The notes under the pieces were generated by a model that was not told the DNA's origin, searched no databases, and saw only the letters and a list, made by a program, of their open reading frames with translations. A program made the position numbers and the translations under genes. This document shows, in pieces, positions 1 to 11,309 of a stretch of DNA of 64,000 nt. The stretch spans positions 132,256,018 to 132,320,017 of the forward strand of contig CM043968.1 of the NCBI GenBank assembly GCA_014529385.2. Reading direction: 5' to 3'. This DNA comes from Adiantum capillus-veneris (lineage: Eukaryota > Streptophyta > Polypodiopsida > Polypodiales > Pteridaceae). How positions within the stretch are numbered: the stretch's first letter is position 1; each line of letters starts with the position of its first letter.

Positions 1-1113
1 CATTGATGGAGCTTAAAAGACCTTAGGGTTAGCTTCATTAAAGACATCCAATAGTTAGTGATAAAGGTTCTTTGATCTTAGGCAATCTAGGTCTGAGCTT
101 GAGGTGGGAACCTGACCTAAGATTGAGGTGCTTTTCGTGCTTGCTGACTAAGATGCTTGATGACTAAGGTGCTTGAGGTGCTTGTCGTGCTTGATGACTA
201 AGGTGCTTGAGGTCCTTGTCGTGCTTGATGGCTAAGGTGCTTGAGGTGCTTGTCATGCTTGATGAGGAAGGTGCTTGAGAAGCTTCCTATGCATGTGGGG
301 TAAGGTACTTGAGTCAAAAAGATACCCTACAAAGGAGGGAGAAAGCCCCTAAGTTAGGGGAATCGTTGAATTAACCTCCCGCTCACCCAAAGGCACACCC
401 GTTCTCAAGGGACACATGGGACACATGTCAGACTCTCCCTATTCTTAGCCACATGGTGTGCTTGAATGCTATGGCTAGGCTAAAGAGGGGTCCAATGAGC
501 TTCTAGTTGCATTTAACAAATATCTAGATATTTTCAAGCTCTCTCTCTCTCTAAGGGGTAAGGAGGACACTTGTCCAAAGACTACCCATGTACTTGAAAT
601 GCATGGTGCATATGATTGGCTAGGTGGGATAGGGGTCCAATGAGCTTGAGGCATGAGCACAAAGTAGAGCTCACCCCAAGCAAGCAAGGGGTGTGCTAGG
701 GGGGTATACACCTCACACACACTCATTTTGTGGATTCATTCTCACTTGGTGAATGTAGAGAAACTCTACCTCTGTCTCCAAGCTTGTGAGAAGTAAGAGC
801 CTACACCAACACTCTTCGCTATGGAATGAAAATCCAACCAAGAGCCATGATTCAATGCTTAAGCTTGCCATCTTCTCCATCTTCATTACTATGCTATTAT
901 GTATGCTAGCAAGAAGAGCGATGATAAGTGAGGAACTATTTCTTTCTCCTATGAAATTTTTCTTCTTCCTCTTCCCTACCCTCATTCCCCGCTAGCTCTC
1001 TCCACCTTAGATGGTGTTTGAGGCCTTGAGACTGAGGCTTGGGATAGTTAATGTTTTCTATAGAGTTTATGTTATGCTTGTGATGCATGAAGCTTTCCAT
1101 CTTCATTGCATCA
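1..1113 (+). repeat. Inverted copy of an LTR (left arm, cut by window edge)
   Basis: This stretch is the approximate reverse complement of 3533-4490. Shared blocks include the CCTTAGGGTTAG region near 25-35 against 4456-4466, and the GAAGCTTTCCATCTTCATT block near 1090 against the complement around 3540. The right copy behaves as the 5' LTR of the minus-strand gag remnant, so this copy lies on the far side of gag-protease in the wrong orientation for a normal 3' LTR. Homology stops near 1113, about 290 bases short of the LTR end seen at 3241. The arms differ at many positions, so the arrangement is not recent. No protein-coding reading was accepted here. Confidence 0.7.
163..264. repeat. 34-bp minisatellite, three units
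   Basis: Three successive 34-base units begin at 163, 197 and 231, each of the type ACTAAGGTGCTTGAGGTGCT followed by TGTCGTGCTTGATG, with partial units on both sides. A shorter version in reverse complement lies around 4310-4380 in the right arm. It is part of the LTR and has no coding role that I can see. Confidence 0.8.
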
Positions 1114-1129
1114 CTATCATCATCTTCAT

Positions 1130-2827
1130 TGCATCCGTTAATATGAAGTTGTGAGCAGAGCCAAGGTCAAACAAGATGAAGGCATCATGTTTCCTTATCT
1201 TTTTCCAAGCATAGGAGAGAGGTGATGCTTTGTAATGAGAATCCTCTTTTGGAGCTTTGATGGTGGAAGCTCTAGGAGTCTCAATGTGGGATTTCCTTTG
1301 GGACAAGAATGATAGCCATGTCCTTGCTCCCCACACAAAACACTTATGGTCCTTGCAAAAAGCTTCAAGCTCTTTGGGAGAGAATTTGTTTTTAGCTTTG
1401 TAAACTTCCTTCTCCTTGGACCGATTGTTGTTGTTGTTATTGAAACTACCTTGGGAAGAATTTTGGGCTTTGGTTTTCCCCTTTGCATCAATTTTGTCTT
1501 TGTTTTCCATGAGCTTGACATTCCGTCTAGACCCTTGTTGCAAACATGGTGTGGTGGATTACTTGGGTGATAGAACCAGGCCGTTGGGAGTTGACATACT
1601 AGCTTGGTCATTTCTTCAGGTTACCTGGCACAAAATTGTTGCTTTTGCTTGGTGAAGTCTATCTTTTGGAAGATAGTATCCTTGAGATGTAAATCCCAAA
1701 AGTTGTCCGCATATTTGTGAATAGACTCATGTGAGAGAAGCTTCAAAATGCGCGATTTCATAAGTACTTTGTCCTTTGCATTGCTTGCAAGGAATTTCTT
1801 TATGATGGAAACTCAGAGTTTTCCATGTCTTTGGGGCTTTGCTGTTGCCACGAAGATTAGACCACCATTGACGAGACAATTTTTGGAAGTGCATAGCTAC
1901 ATATTGTAGCCTTGAGGACTTTGTGAAGCCCTCGTCTCCAAGAGCCACATCAAATTGTTGGATGAAGGTCAATAATTTGTTGGTGGCACCAAAAGTGCCA
2001 TCATAGGTGAGAAAAGAGATACACTTTCCTACCTCTTTGAACTTCTTGAGCTTTTGTGACCTTCGTCATGCAGGGTATGATTTGCGATGTCCTCTCCTCT
2101 TGTATTCTCTAGGAGAATAGCCACCCGGGCGTCACGTTTTAGAGTGTGTATGATATCACGTGAGTTAACCAGAGAGGATTAAAATACCAAAATGTATAAA
2201 AATTATACATACAGCGGGGAGTGGGGGTTTTTAAATAGGCTCACAGTGTAAGTATAGTATGTATATTGGGGTATTATTAATTACCTCTTGAACGCACGTG
2301 ATATAGGGGTCTTTTGATAAGTGACTGCCCCGGGAATAGCCATAGCTTTCTTCAAAAGAGGAGGAAGGTGAAGAAGAAGGAGAAGAGGGTGACCTCTTTC
2401 TTGATCTTTTCTTTCTTTGTTTCCTCTCTTTCCTTTTGGAGTGATGAGGAGGACTGTGTGTTGACCTTTCCTCTTGGGAGGAGTTGGCGATCGTCTAGAC
2501 CGTCGTCTTCGTGGAGTCACATCTTCAAAGGAACTTAGGGATTCATCACTTTCTTGTTCTTTGGATTCCTCCTCTCGTATGGGAGAGTCTTCTTTTGGGG
2601 GTCTCATCAAGAGGCCTCCTAAGCTCTCTCTCCTCTTGGAGAGGAAGGGAAATCCGATAAGCACGAAGTTGTTGAGTAAATTTGGTTTGCAAAGCAGGGT
2701 TGCCCATAGCTTGCTGCAACCTAGTAACAAGATAATTAATAAACATGGGGACATCATCATTAGCACCTTCATGTGCAAAATCAAAGTTATCAATGTTCAT
2801 TCTACTCTCTTGGTTATTGACAACCAT
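1130..2827 (-). pseudogene. LTR-retrotransposon gag-protease remnant
   Basis: Read on the minus strand from an ATG at 2827, broken frames give a gag-like product. It has an acidic N-terminus with Met-rich helices, an Arg/Ser-rich linker (2330-2560), and then a capsid-like segment near 1727-1972 with the pattern LQYVAMHFQKLSRQWW, typical of plant retrotransposon gag. A basic Lys-rich stretch follows (1340-1540), with a degenerate cysteine region and the protease-like motif FDLGSAHNFIL near 1150-1180, where D-T/S-G has become D-L-G. Several frame changes and stops interrupt it, and it ends at the inverted LTR junction. No RT, integrase or RNase H follows. Family assignment (Ty3/gypsy rather than copia) is an inference from the gag pattern. 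Confidence 0.6.
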
Positions 2828-3227
2828 GCGAATTATACTTATCTAACTACTAAGTGTATTCTTTGGCAATTCAAAACCTTAGTTGCTACTCCTCTTAGCC
2901 TTTGAAAATTAGCACTTAAGTATTTACACCCACGACTCAAATTGGTTAATTATAGAGAGTAGTAGGGTGGGTCTATATTGCAGAATTGGCGAGGTCTAGC
3001 TCCTTTTGGACTTCTTATGGCTCAATAATGGTAAAGCCGTAGGAAAATCTAAAAAGACCCCATTATGAATACCAAAGCTCCCGAGGTGTGCACCATATCC
3101 TACGTAGTGGGCTCAACAAAATCGTTAATAGATCCCTATCCCACTTACCCTAATATAATTAACAAAATCAACCATTAATACGATACTTAAGTACCTCTCT
3201 TCTTAAGCAAGAAAAGAGAAACCAAAT

Positions 3228-3239
3228 GCTTTGATACCA
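3228..3239 (-). other. Primer binding site (tRNA-iMet type)
   Basis: On the minus strand the sequence is TGGTATCAAAGC, one base from the common plant retrotransposon site TGGTATCAGAGC, which is complementary to the 3' end of initiator tRNA-Met. It sits one base inside a TG/CA boundary at 3241. This fixes both the orientation (minus) and the LTR end of this element. Confidence 0.75.
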
Positions 3240-3240
3240 A

Positions 3241-4490
3241 TGTAATGGAATTGGCCTGTGAGCGAAGAGAATTAGAGTGAGCATTTTTGTGAGATTACTT
3301 TGAGAACATAGAGGGTGAACTTAATTAATGGTAGCAACATAAACATGGTACATTATTAACTTTGTGTGAACGATACTTTTGCAAGAGAGAGTATTGGAGA
3401 ACATGAAAATAGTTGAGGAATCAATTACTTGAAGCCGGTCCCCCTCCAAAAGGAGTTTTTATTTTAGATTCTCCCATCAAGAGAGACTTGGTACAATACA
3501 ATATTTGTGTTCCTTGTGACCTAGGTGATGTAATGAAGATGGAAAGCTTCATGCATTACGAGCATAACATAAACTTTGCAAAAAGCATTAACCATCCCAA
3601 GCCTCAGTTCCAAGGCCTCAAACACCTTCGAAGGTGGAGAGAGCTACCGGGAAATGAGGGTAAGGAGGAAGGGGAAGAAGAATCATTCATAGGAGAAAGA
3701 TATAATTTCTCACTTATCATCACTCTTCTTGCTTAGCATAGCATAATAGCATAGTAATGAAGATGAAGAAGATTTCAAGATTAAGCATTGAAGCATGGCT
3801 CTTGGTTGGATTTGCATTCCATAGCCAAGAGTGTTGGTGTAGACTCTCAACTTCTCAACAAGCTTGGAGAAGAAGATGGAGCTCTTGCACTTTTCACTTC
3901 AGACAATGAGAGAGAGAGAGAGAGAGAGAGAGAGTATACCCCCTCTTATGCTTGGTCCACCCCTCTCTCCACTCTCTTTCTCTGTATTATTTAATTATAT
4001 CATTTGGACATGTGTCCTCTTTTTCCTCTTTGAGAGAAAGAACTTAATTATTTATTTTATGCATCTGGATTCTCATTGGACCCTTTAAAGACTATCCAAT
4101 AGGATTCAAGCACATCATGAGGGCCACATGGGGAGGATCTTGACATGTGTCTTTTATGCTTCTTAAGATATCATGTTTGAATTGAACACTTCAAGAACCT
4201 TAATTAGTCATTTAAGCATGAGAATTGTTTATGCCTCTTGAGAGATTATGTTTGAATTGAACATTTCAAGAACCTTAATCATTTAAACATGAGAAGCACG
4301 TCAAGCTTGGGAAAGGTTCCCACAAACACCTTAAGCACCTTAGTTAGCAAGCACGACAAGCACCTCATGCTTGGGTAGCATTTCCACCTCAAGGTCAGCC
4401 CTAGCTTGCCTAAGGTCAAAGGACATTTTAACTTTTGGAGGTATTTAATGAATCTAACCCTAAGGTATTTAAGGTCCATTAGGTAGCATT
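3241..4490 (-). repeat. 5' LTR of the minus-strand gag remnant (outer end approximate)
   Basis: The LTR begins on the + strand with TGTAATGG at 3241, next to the primer binding site, and continues through the segment that pairs in inverted orientation with 1-1113. It contains a GA microsatellite at 3907-3934 and a partial 34-bp minisatellite near 4310-4380. The outer edge is not sharp; the last block matched to the left arm is near 4490. The ORFs in it are antisense readings of repeat sequence. Confidence 0.6.
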
Positions 4491-5811
4491 CCTCTTTAAC
4501 ATACCATCTCTCATTTGGACCCCTTTACCCTTGGCCCCATTTTGAGATAGATCCATAAGCATATGTCTATATTCTAACCCTTGTTCTTGTTTATTCTCCC
4601 ACATTAAATGATTAGTTTAATATGAGAAAATCATTTGGGTTGGTTAGATATTAGATTTTATGACACACACACACACATCCACACACGGTCTTCTACACAC
4701 AAGGTATTACCCAACAGTTTACTCGCTGCCCTACATGTATGATACCCATCTATCTTGGTTGTTCGTTGAACGAGGTTGGATCTCTGACACACCCGTGAAT
4801 CGGACCCTTACACATCGATTCCAATGGCTAATGCTGCGACCAATCAGGTAGGTAACAAAACCTTATACTGAGATAATTGGAACTTTTTTAATAATACATA
4901 CATGGTGTATGTTTGGTATTATGACAACATTTGAATCGGGTTTCAAATCTTGAAAGATTAACTAGTATAAGGTATACTTTCCTATAGTAAATGTCTAGTT
5001 TTGATTATGGTACTCTATAATGAATTATCAAGAACATGATTCGAACACATTGGACATCTTCTAGAATTGGTTCATATTTTTGGGATCAAAGAGAAAAACT
5101 TTTGCTAAACTTTATACATATCTCTACCCGTATGTATTCTAGTAGTAATGGCTACTTGACAGCTTATCATGAGTGGGTTGCTTACCTGTCGCGGTCAAGC
5201 TTCACACTTACGTTCACTATAATATCCTATGAAAATTGATCATATAACTCTAGCACCTTATTCAACAACTTGGTTTTGGGTATAGGAAGGACAAAAAGTA
5301 AGTTTTTACTAGGGTTTGTGGACATCCTAACTCGCATACTATGCTTATACAGTCTGCTACATACACCATAAAGATATTATTGTTGTTTTTTTTGATAGGT
5401 TTCCTCTACTGCACACAAGTTGTGCTACCAATCTTTTTTTAACTCCCCTTTTGAGTTCCTGAATATGTCTTTATATAAATTAGCATCATGCTGCATGACC
5501 TACCAACTAGTTTGCGGCATCTATATACTCTAACCTATCTAGATGATAATGACCTCGTATAGAGATTGTTACCAGTCATTTTGTGGCAAAAAAATAGATT
5601 AAAAAAAAAAGGTTTGTCATAGGTTTGGGCCTATAAGTTAGTTCGAGTACTGGATTGGCTTGATACTAATTTTGTAAAGATAAGCCTATTGAACTTCTTT
5701 TTGACAATTTATTGCTTAAACCAATAGGATGTTAGCAAAAATTCATCGAAGTCTAGATCAGCAGAGCTGATGATTGTTTGAGTAATACGATGGGGAGAGG
5801 TTGGGTAATAC

Positions 5812-5858
<47 letters not shown>

Positions 5859-5896
5859 GGGAGAGGGAGAGAGAGAATGGGGAGAGAGGAAAAGAT

Positions 5897-5972
<76 letters not shown>

Positions 5973-7447
5973 TTAAGAAAAAAATCTCTCTCCAAAAACT
6001 AATTTTGGAGTGAAGCGAGCTTTTTCTTTTGAATTGGTGAATTGAGCAAAAATCTAGAAAAAGCTCCCTCCAAAAGCTCTCTACATTTTCATCCCCCTAT
6101 TTACATAAATGTGCAAAAGAACATGTTTTTAGTAGGTGCATTCCAAAAATTACAACATACTAAATACTAAGTTTTTCTTAAAAAATTGGCTGAATTCATT
6201 TTGTAGTTGTTGCACCATGTCTTGCTCCCAATAAAAGACAAATGATTTTTCTTTGTTCTCAGCTGGATATAATCCTTTTTTAAAATCTCAAAATAAAACA
6301 CTCAATGCAACAATTGAAATGACAATTTCTTCATCTGTGATGAATCCTTTAGAATCACCTTTTTTATACCCTTGGCATGCCACCACTTTATTGAGAAATT
6401 TTCAGAATTCTATTTGAGCATATCTTTTTAATACTGAACTCATGCGTAGCTATGCTGATCATAAGATCTTGAAGAAATGGATTATACAAAACACTTGTAT
6501 AGACATAGTTGGACAATCCACATTTGCTTCAAATTTCTACAAGCTCAATCAAGAATGCCTTCTCCCCATCGTTTGTTTGAGTGCCATTGAGGTATTAGTA
6601 TAAGCTTTTGACCATGCTTCAGACCAAAGATTGTGATATCTGTATCCATATGTTGAAGCTTTTCTTCTAGTAGGATGCACAAGGAGATAATAACATTGCA
6701 AGCAAATGAGAGAGGAGGAAATAATTGTACATCTTAGCTTGCACAAAGGTGGGGTTGGAAACAAGTAAACTTCCTTGTCAAACTAGCAAAATAACTAGGA
6801 TACAATATTACTTTTAAAATGATAATAATGAACAAAATATAAAAGCACTTCTTTGTTTAGCGAGCCTGAGTTTCAATATAAAGGAGGTACTACTAGAAGA
6901 GAAGAGAAGAGGTACTACTAGAAGAGAAGAGATCAAAAGAATGGTATGACTCGGTAGTGTCACCTCAAGTAAAAAAATAGCTTAACACCTGCAATTTCAA
7001 AAGTCCTAGCGGTCTTAAACATGTCACTTATGGCTACACGCAGATTTGAAGCTAGAAGAGATAAGCTTTTCTCTCGGCTACTCGAGCACCTATTGTGGAT
7101 TGGAACGACGTCTATGAGCATGCATACAAATCGGCAGGCGACTACTGCTGAGCTTTGTCGCAACAAAATAAAATTCACATTTTACGCCGCTTGGTTAATT
7201 CTCGATCCGCCTTGAGAGCTGCCTCTAGCCATCCACGATATTGGCATGGATGGCTAGAGATAACTTTCAAGGAGGTAATAGACTTGCTAGTCCTTGGAGA
7301 CAAGACTCGTTCTCCATATAAGCCATACCTGCTGCAAAGGTAGGCAACAAAGCTAGCCTTTCATGATACGTCTAGACCCAATCAGGTAATAGTAAGATTG
7401 CTTCTCCTTTCCATGCATGACGTATATGCGAATGATTCAGGCTGTAG
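4491..7447. other. No recognisable gene
   Basis: AT-rich sequence without a supportable coding region. It holds a short CA run at 4661-4673, the compound GA/CA/TA microsatellite at 5815-5972, and a 25-base tandem duplication near 6884-6935 (unit AGGTACTACTAGAAGAGAAG plus 5 bases). The segment 7021-7350 has somewhat higher GC but no domain I can name. Confidence 0.6.
5815..5972. repeat. Compound microsatellite (GA)n-(CA)n-(TA)n-(GA)n
   Basis: A GA run (5817-5854), mixed GA/GGGAGA sequence, a CA run (about 5896-5920), a short TA run and a second GA run (about 5933-5970) lie back to back. The long Ser-Leu and Arg-Glu open frames over it come only from the dinucleotide repeats. Confidence 0.95.
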
Positions 7448-7634
7448 TTAATGGCGCATGGAGAGCATGACCTATAGTCTCTGTAACATGCACTAGTATT
7501 CTGAGCAATATTGACCTGCAGCCTTTGAAAGAAGCGGCACTCGGCGCAGATGGGCAAGCAAGCTTCTCTTCACCTTAGCAATGGCACTAGCAACCACCCC
7601 GGCCCCTTTGTTTGCAATCCCGTTCGTTAGCAAT

Positions 7635-7673
<39 letters not shown>

Positions 7674-8721
7674 TGGTCCCGAGTGCAGTGCATGCAAGGG
7701 CTCGGAAGAGAAGATTGGGCGCTGCGACTAATACATTTCGCCTGCTATTGTTATCCTCGTCTCTGACGTTCTGGCTAAGTCCAGCTCCAGTTTTCTTGCT
7801 TAACTAGGATTTGAAAGGTGCGTTAAACCTGGTCTCACCGTCTCCCACCTTTGCGACCTCGCTTCTTCTTCGGCAACCCCAGCATCGATCTCTTTAGCCA
7901 CTAGCAAAAGCATCATCAAAGCTTTTATTGTGGCCCACAATTATATACCTCCCGTGTTCATCATTGGGAACATTCCAACACCCTTACTACCAAGTTTATA
8001 GCTATAAGGCTTGTTCCATCTTAAACAAAAGTAATCATCCACCATTAACCCAAGAAACGTAGTTTAGTTGGTGAGACCTTTGTGATGTAATCCCAAGGTT
8101 GAGGGTTCGAGGCTCATGGGTTGCGTTCTCTTGGGTGTATTCTCCTCCCCTATTGGGGGGGGGGGGGGGGTTCCCACGGTTGTCCCTCGAGGGTGTAATT
8201 TATAGCAATGTAAAGTTGTAAATCTATGAGATATGTATAGTTTCTCCCTACTACCTTCCCCGCGTCGATGGTAAAAAGGAAATAATAATAATAAAATAAT
8301 CATTCATCATCTACATGGATTCATCAAAACAAGATTAATATATAACAACAATTGACATTGAGTACGAAAATTTCACCAAGCAAGAGTGCATGCTCCTTCA
8401 ACTCAACCTAAACAAGGTGTATGATAGAAATTCATGATCATACATTAAAGCTTTTCATGAATGCATTGGACTTTGACCCAAAATGTACTTGATAGTGCAC
8501 ACCCTAGGGGAGGGTAGCTGCTATGAGTTAGCTCCTTGTTACAACAGGGTCATGTGAACATTTGAAGCAAAGAGATAGATTTAGCAAGGCTACCTGCTTG
8601 CCCTACTACTTTTTGCAATTGATTCACATTCACTTGTGACATCTCAAGGACAATGATGAGATAGGGGAGATTCAAGGTCTCTCACTACCATGGGGCAAAC
8701 AATCGTTTAAAATTAACTGTA
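7448..8721. repeat. T1 unit, non-coding part left of the copia insertion
   Basis: This segment is near-identical to 17890-19287 and forms the left end of the first of two head-to-tail copies of a larger unit. It contains a GA run (7637-7669), a SINE (8050-8299) and, at its right end, the target site of the copia element. Similarity begins abruptly at 7448 with TGGCGCATGGAGAGC; the bases before it are unrelated to those before 17890, marking the duplication junction. The short antisense cysteine-rich frame here recurs in T2 but shows no known domain, and I do not call it a gene. Confidence 0.8.
8050..8299 (+). mobile_element. tRNA-derived SINE (copy in T1)
   Basis: An RNA polymerase III internal promoter is visible: a box A-like TAGTTTAGTTGGT at 8061-8073 and a box B-like GGTTCGAGGC at 8104-8113, about 30 bases apart as in tRNA. 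The body continues through a run of 16 G (8155-8170) and ends in an AATAATAATAAT-type tail. It is flanked by imperfect direct repeats of about 13 bases (AATCATCCACCAT before, AATCATTCATCAT after), better preserved in the T2 copy. Known plant SINEs share this tRNA-head and simple-tail layout. The family is not named. Confidence 0.75.
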
Positions 8722-8870
8722 TGTTGGAGCTATATATAGCTCACTCTACTGAACTGGGTCTCACCTGTATATTTGTATCTTGTCCTCAATATGAATCAGT
8801 CTTTGGGAGCATATATGGTGTGTCTCTTGTCTCGTCTCTCTCTCTCTCTCTTTCTCTCTACATCTCAACA
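8722..8870 (+). repeat. 5' LTR of the copia element
   Basis: 149 bases from TG to CA, with a TATATATA box near 8732 and a CT tract at 8834-8862. The opening TGTTGGAG and closing TCTCAACA pair as short inverted ends. It is immediately followed by the primer binding site. Confidence 0.92.
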
Positions 8871-8882
8871 TGGTATCAAAGC
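8871..8882 (+). other. Primer binding site of the copia element
   Basis: TGGTATCAAAGC directly after the 5' LTR differs at one base from the classic initiator tRNA-Met complement TGGTATCAGAGC. Confidence 0.9.
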
Positions 8883-9645
8883 GGTAACGATCACGCACCG
8901 ATTCAATTCATGGTGACACAACAGTATGTGTATGCGATTCGCATGTAAGATTCAAAACTGCTACAAATTTTATTTTTGAGCGTTGATTCTTGTTAACTGT
9001 GGTTGTTTTGTGTTAAGAAGAATATGATCAGTGTTTTATGTGGCGTTAATTTTTAATCAATCTAATCGTTGATTACGTTTTCTTGTTGATGACACCCTGA
9101 ACTTCATTTCAATTTTTCTTGCTGTTCTGCTCAAAATTTGGAGAAAAGGGAAAAGCACAATGGAGCGTAGCACAATGGAACTTTTCATTCAAAACTTGTT
9201 CGTCTCCTTGAGCTCTTCGATTTGAGTTCTAGGTTTGCGTCAATCGGAGTTCGCAGCAGAAAGTTATGCTGTTTTTACTGCAATTGAGCTTGATGCAGCT
9301 TTCTTCGTCCTACTTCTTCGTGAAGCGTCCGCGATCGTTTTTCTTGTTTTCGTGTTAACTTTTTCGAGAAGATTTAGCTTTTTGCTATTCGTATTGTGGC
9401 CGTCAATCCTGCGTCTCACGTCACTCTATTTTGAGGACTCGTTTATTATTAACGTCTCCTTTATCCTGCCTTTTTTGGGTAACGTCTCTCACATCTTTGG
9501 ACGTTCCTTGAGCATACTTCTTACGTTTATCGTTGACAGAACACAGTACTCATATCTCTCTCGTTCTCAATTGCGGCCTTCACAATATATGGTGTGCAGA
9601 TTCTGCGATCTTATCTTATACGTCTTCTCACAACAAGATATAGCT

Positions 9646-10377
9646 ATGAATATTCTCGTCAACGGCTTTCCTTCTGGCCAACGTTCTGTTCCTCCTTTCC
9701 AAGGTCAAGGGTTTTCAGGCTGGAAAGCAAAGACGTTGTTAATTCTTGAAGGCGATGAACTCTCCGATGTTGTTCTTGGAAATCGTGTTTGTCCGCCTCA
9801 GCCTGTTGATACGGATAATGATAACGTGCTTATCACTGAAGGACCTATATTTGAAGATTGGAATGTTGCCTATATGAATTGGCAATGACATGATAAAGCA
9901 GCTCGTCGGTATATTCTTTCTACTCTTACGGATTCCCTTTTGCTTGATATGTATGAACTGCCTACTTCCCACGACGTATGGAAGTACCTTATTGCAAACT
10001 TTCAGAAGAAATCTGTTACAGAAATACTTTATTTGAGAGGGTTTCTTAACAAGTTACAATATGAAGTTGGTACTTCCATGACGGGACATATTGAAGTTGG
10101 TACTTCCATGACGGGACATATTGAATCTTTCAAATCTATTATTAATCAACTTGCTGCTACCGATGATCCTGTTCCACAAAAGCAACTGATTACACTTCTC
10201 CTTGATACGGTGAAGGACTCTTATTATGATAACATTATTACGATTCTCTCTAATAAAGATGGTCTTGATTTCGACCAAGCCTGCATGTCTTTAATTGAAT
10301 ACTCTCAACGTCAAGAACGTCGGAATGTTGGTCACGATACAGCTATCATTTCACAAGAGGATATTGAGTCACAATAG
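9646..10377 (+). pseudogene. gag: copia Gag (capsid part)
   Basis: From the ATG at 9646 the frame reads a copia-type Gag. It has an N-terminal FSGWKAKTLLILEG segment, then the helical pattern DVWKYLIANFQKKS and RGFLNKLQYEVG that matches the UBN2-type Gag region of plant copia elements. One in-frame TGA at 9886-9888 interrupts it; the frame resumes without a shift. A 30-base in-frame tandem duplication (10063-10092 and 10093-10122) repeats EVGTSMTGHI. The product would bind and package element RNA. The frame upstream to 9235 is open but hydrophobic and probably part of the leader. Confidence 0.85.
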
Positions 10378-10430
10378 ATGGAATGTGCTTTTTATGCTCG
10401 AAGATGTCCATTTCAATGAGGAAACCGCAG

Positions 10431-10560
10431 AGGTGGCCGTCGCGGTAATATTTTCTCTCGTTTCAAATTTCCTAATAAGCAATGTTCTTACTGCAACAGA
10501 AATGGCCATACTGAAGATGATTGTTGGCACGTCAGTATGATGAAGAACACAATATTACCA
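10431..10560 (+). pseudogene. gag: copia Gag zinc knuckle (frame-shifted from capsid part)
   Basis: In a frame different from the capsid part the sequence encodes a Gly/Arg-rich linker and then CSYCNRNGHTEDDC at 10483-10524, a perfect C-x2-C-x4-H-x4-C knuckle. This is the nucleic-acid-binding end of Gag. Its separation from the capsid frame shows an indel between 10377 and 10430. Confidence 0.85.
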
Positions 10561-10630
10561 CAAAACAACCACGTTTATCTAGAGACTCTTCTTCAGTGAA
10601 TATTGTGGACGATTTGATCATCCCACTCAT

Positions 10631-10990
10631 ATGTGCTATAAGCGTCGATTCGACACAGATCAGAATAGAGCATATGCTACTGAACATCGAAATAACATTG
10701 TACCAAAAACAAGCTGCGTCCTATGTTCAGTTGCTCTAAATAGAATACTTCATGTACGTGATGGATCACTTTTTATTGTCGATTCTGGTGCTACAAGAAA
10801 TATTACATATCAGTCTAAGTGGCTCCATAACTATCATCCACTGCCTGTTCAACGTGTTGTTTATCTTGCTGATGATACTACTTGTCAAGTAAAGGGTATT
10901 GGCGACTTATATCTTGGTACCTTATCTTCTTCCACTAGAATTTTGCGAGGAGTATTACATGTACCAGATCTTCACGTAATCTTCTTTTAG
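10631..10990 (+). pseudogene. pol: copia aspartic protease
   Basis: The reading contains FIVDSGATRNIT, the D-S-G-A active-site motif of copia proteases, followed by the usual glycine-rich flap region (VKGIGDLYLGTL) and VLHVPDLHV, the standard end of the domain. It would cleave the Gag-Pol polyprotein. The frame stops at 10988-10990 just after the domain; the sequence then continues as GAG-pre-integrase-like residues (LLVARLVDLGLFVGFD). Confidence 0.88.
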
Positions 10991-10999
10991 TTGCTAGAC

Positions 11000-11309
11000 T
11001 TGTTGATCTTGGTCTGTTTGTTGGATTTGATCAATGCTGTAAGATGTATGCTGATTCATTCTGACAGCAGCATTTATTCAGAATTATCTTCCTACTACTG
11101 CACCCTCTAGTAAGATACCCGTCACAGCATGGACAGGTGACATTCCTTCTGTATCTAATTTTCGAACCTTTGGATGTATTGCTTATATTCATGTTCCCAA
11201 AGAAACATGAACAAAGCTTGATGCTCCTCGTCTTAAAGTTATTTTTATTGGATATTCTGACACTTCCAAAGGCTACAAATTCTATGATCCTTCCTTCAAG
11301 AAAGTAATT
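11000..11309 (+). pseudogene. pol: copia integrase remnant, catalytic core deleted
   Basis: Between protease and RT only a short stretch remains. It goes from the pre-integrase region straight into the integrase C-terminal part, recognisable from RTFGCIAYIHVPKE, KLDAPRLKVIFIGYS and KGYKFYDPS. The zinc finger and the D-D-E catalytic core, normally several hundred residues, are absent. The joint lies near 11060-11070. An internal stop (ACATGA near 11208) adds to the damage. This copy could not have integrated with its own enzyme in its present form. Confidence 0.82.

Noticed and set aside
4661-4680. Telomere- or centromere-type repeat
   Set aside because: Only a short CA run; no TTTAGGG-type array or long satellite monomer was found in the window.
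8050-8120. tRNA gene (box A and box B present)
   Set aside because: No cloverleaf with acceptor and anticodon stems could be formed; the downstream body, simple tail and flanking repeats fit a SINE.
9235-9645. Hydrophobic 130-residue N-terminal extension of copia Gag
   Set aside because: Open but without similarity; the ATG at 9646 starts the recognisable Gag, so this is more likely leader sequence.
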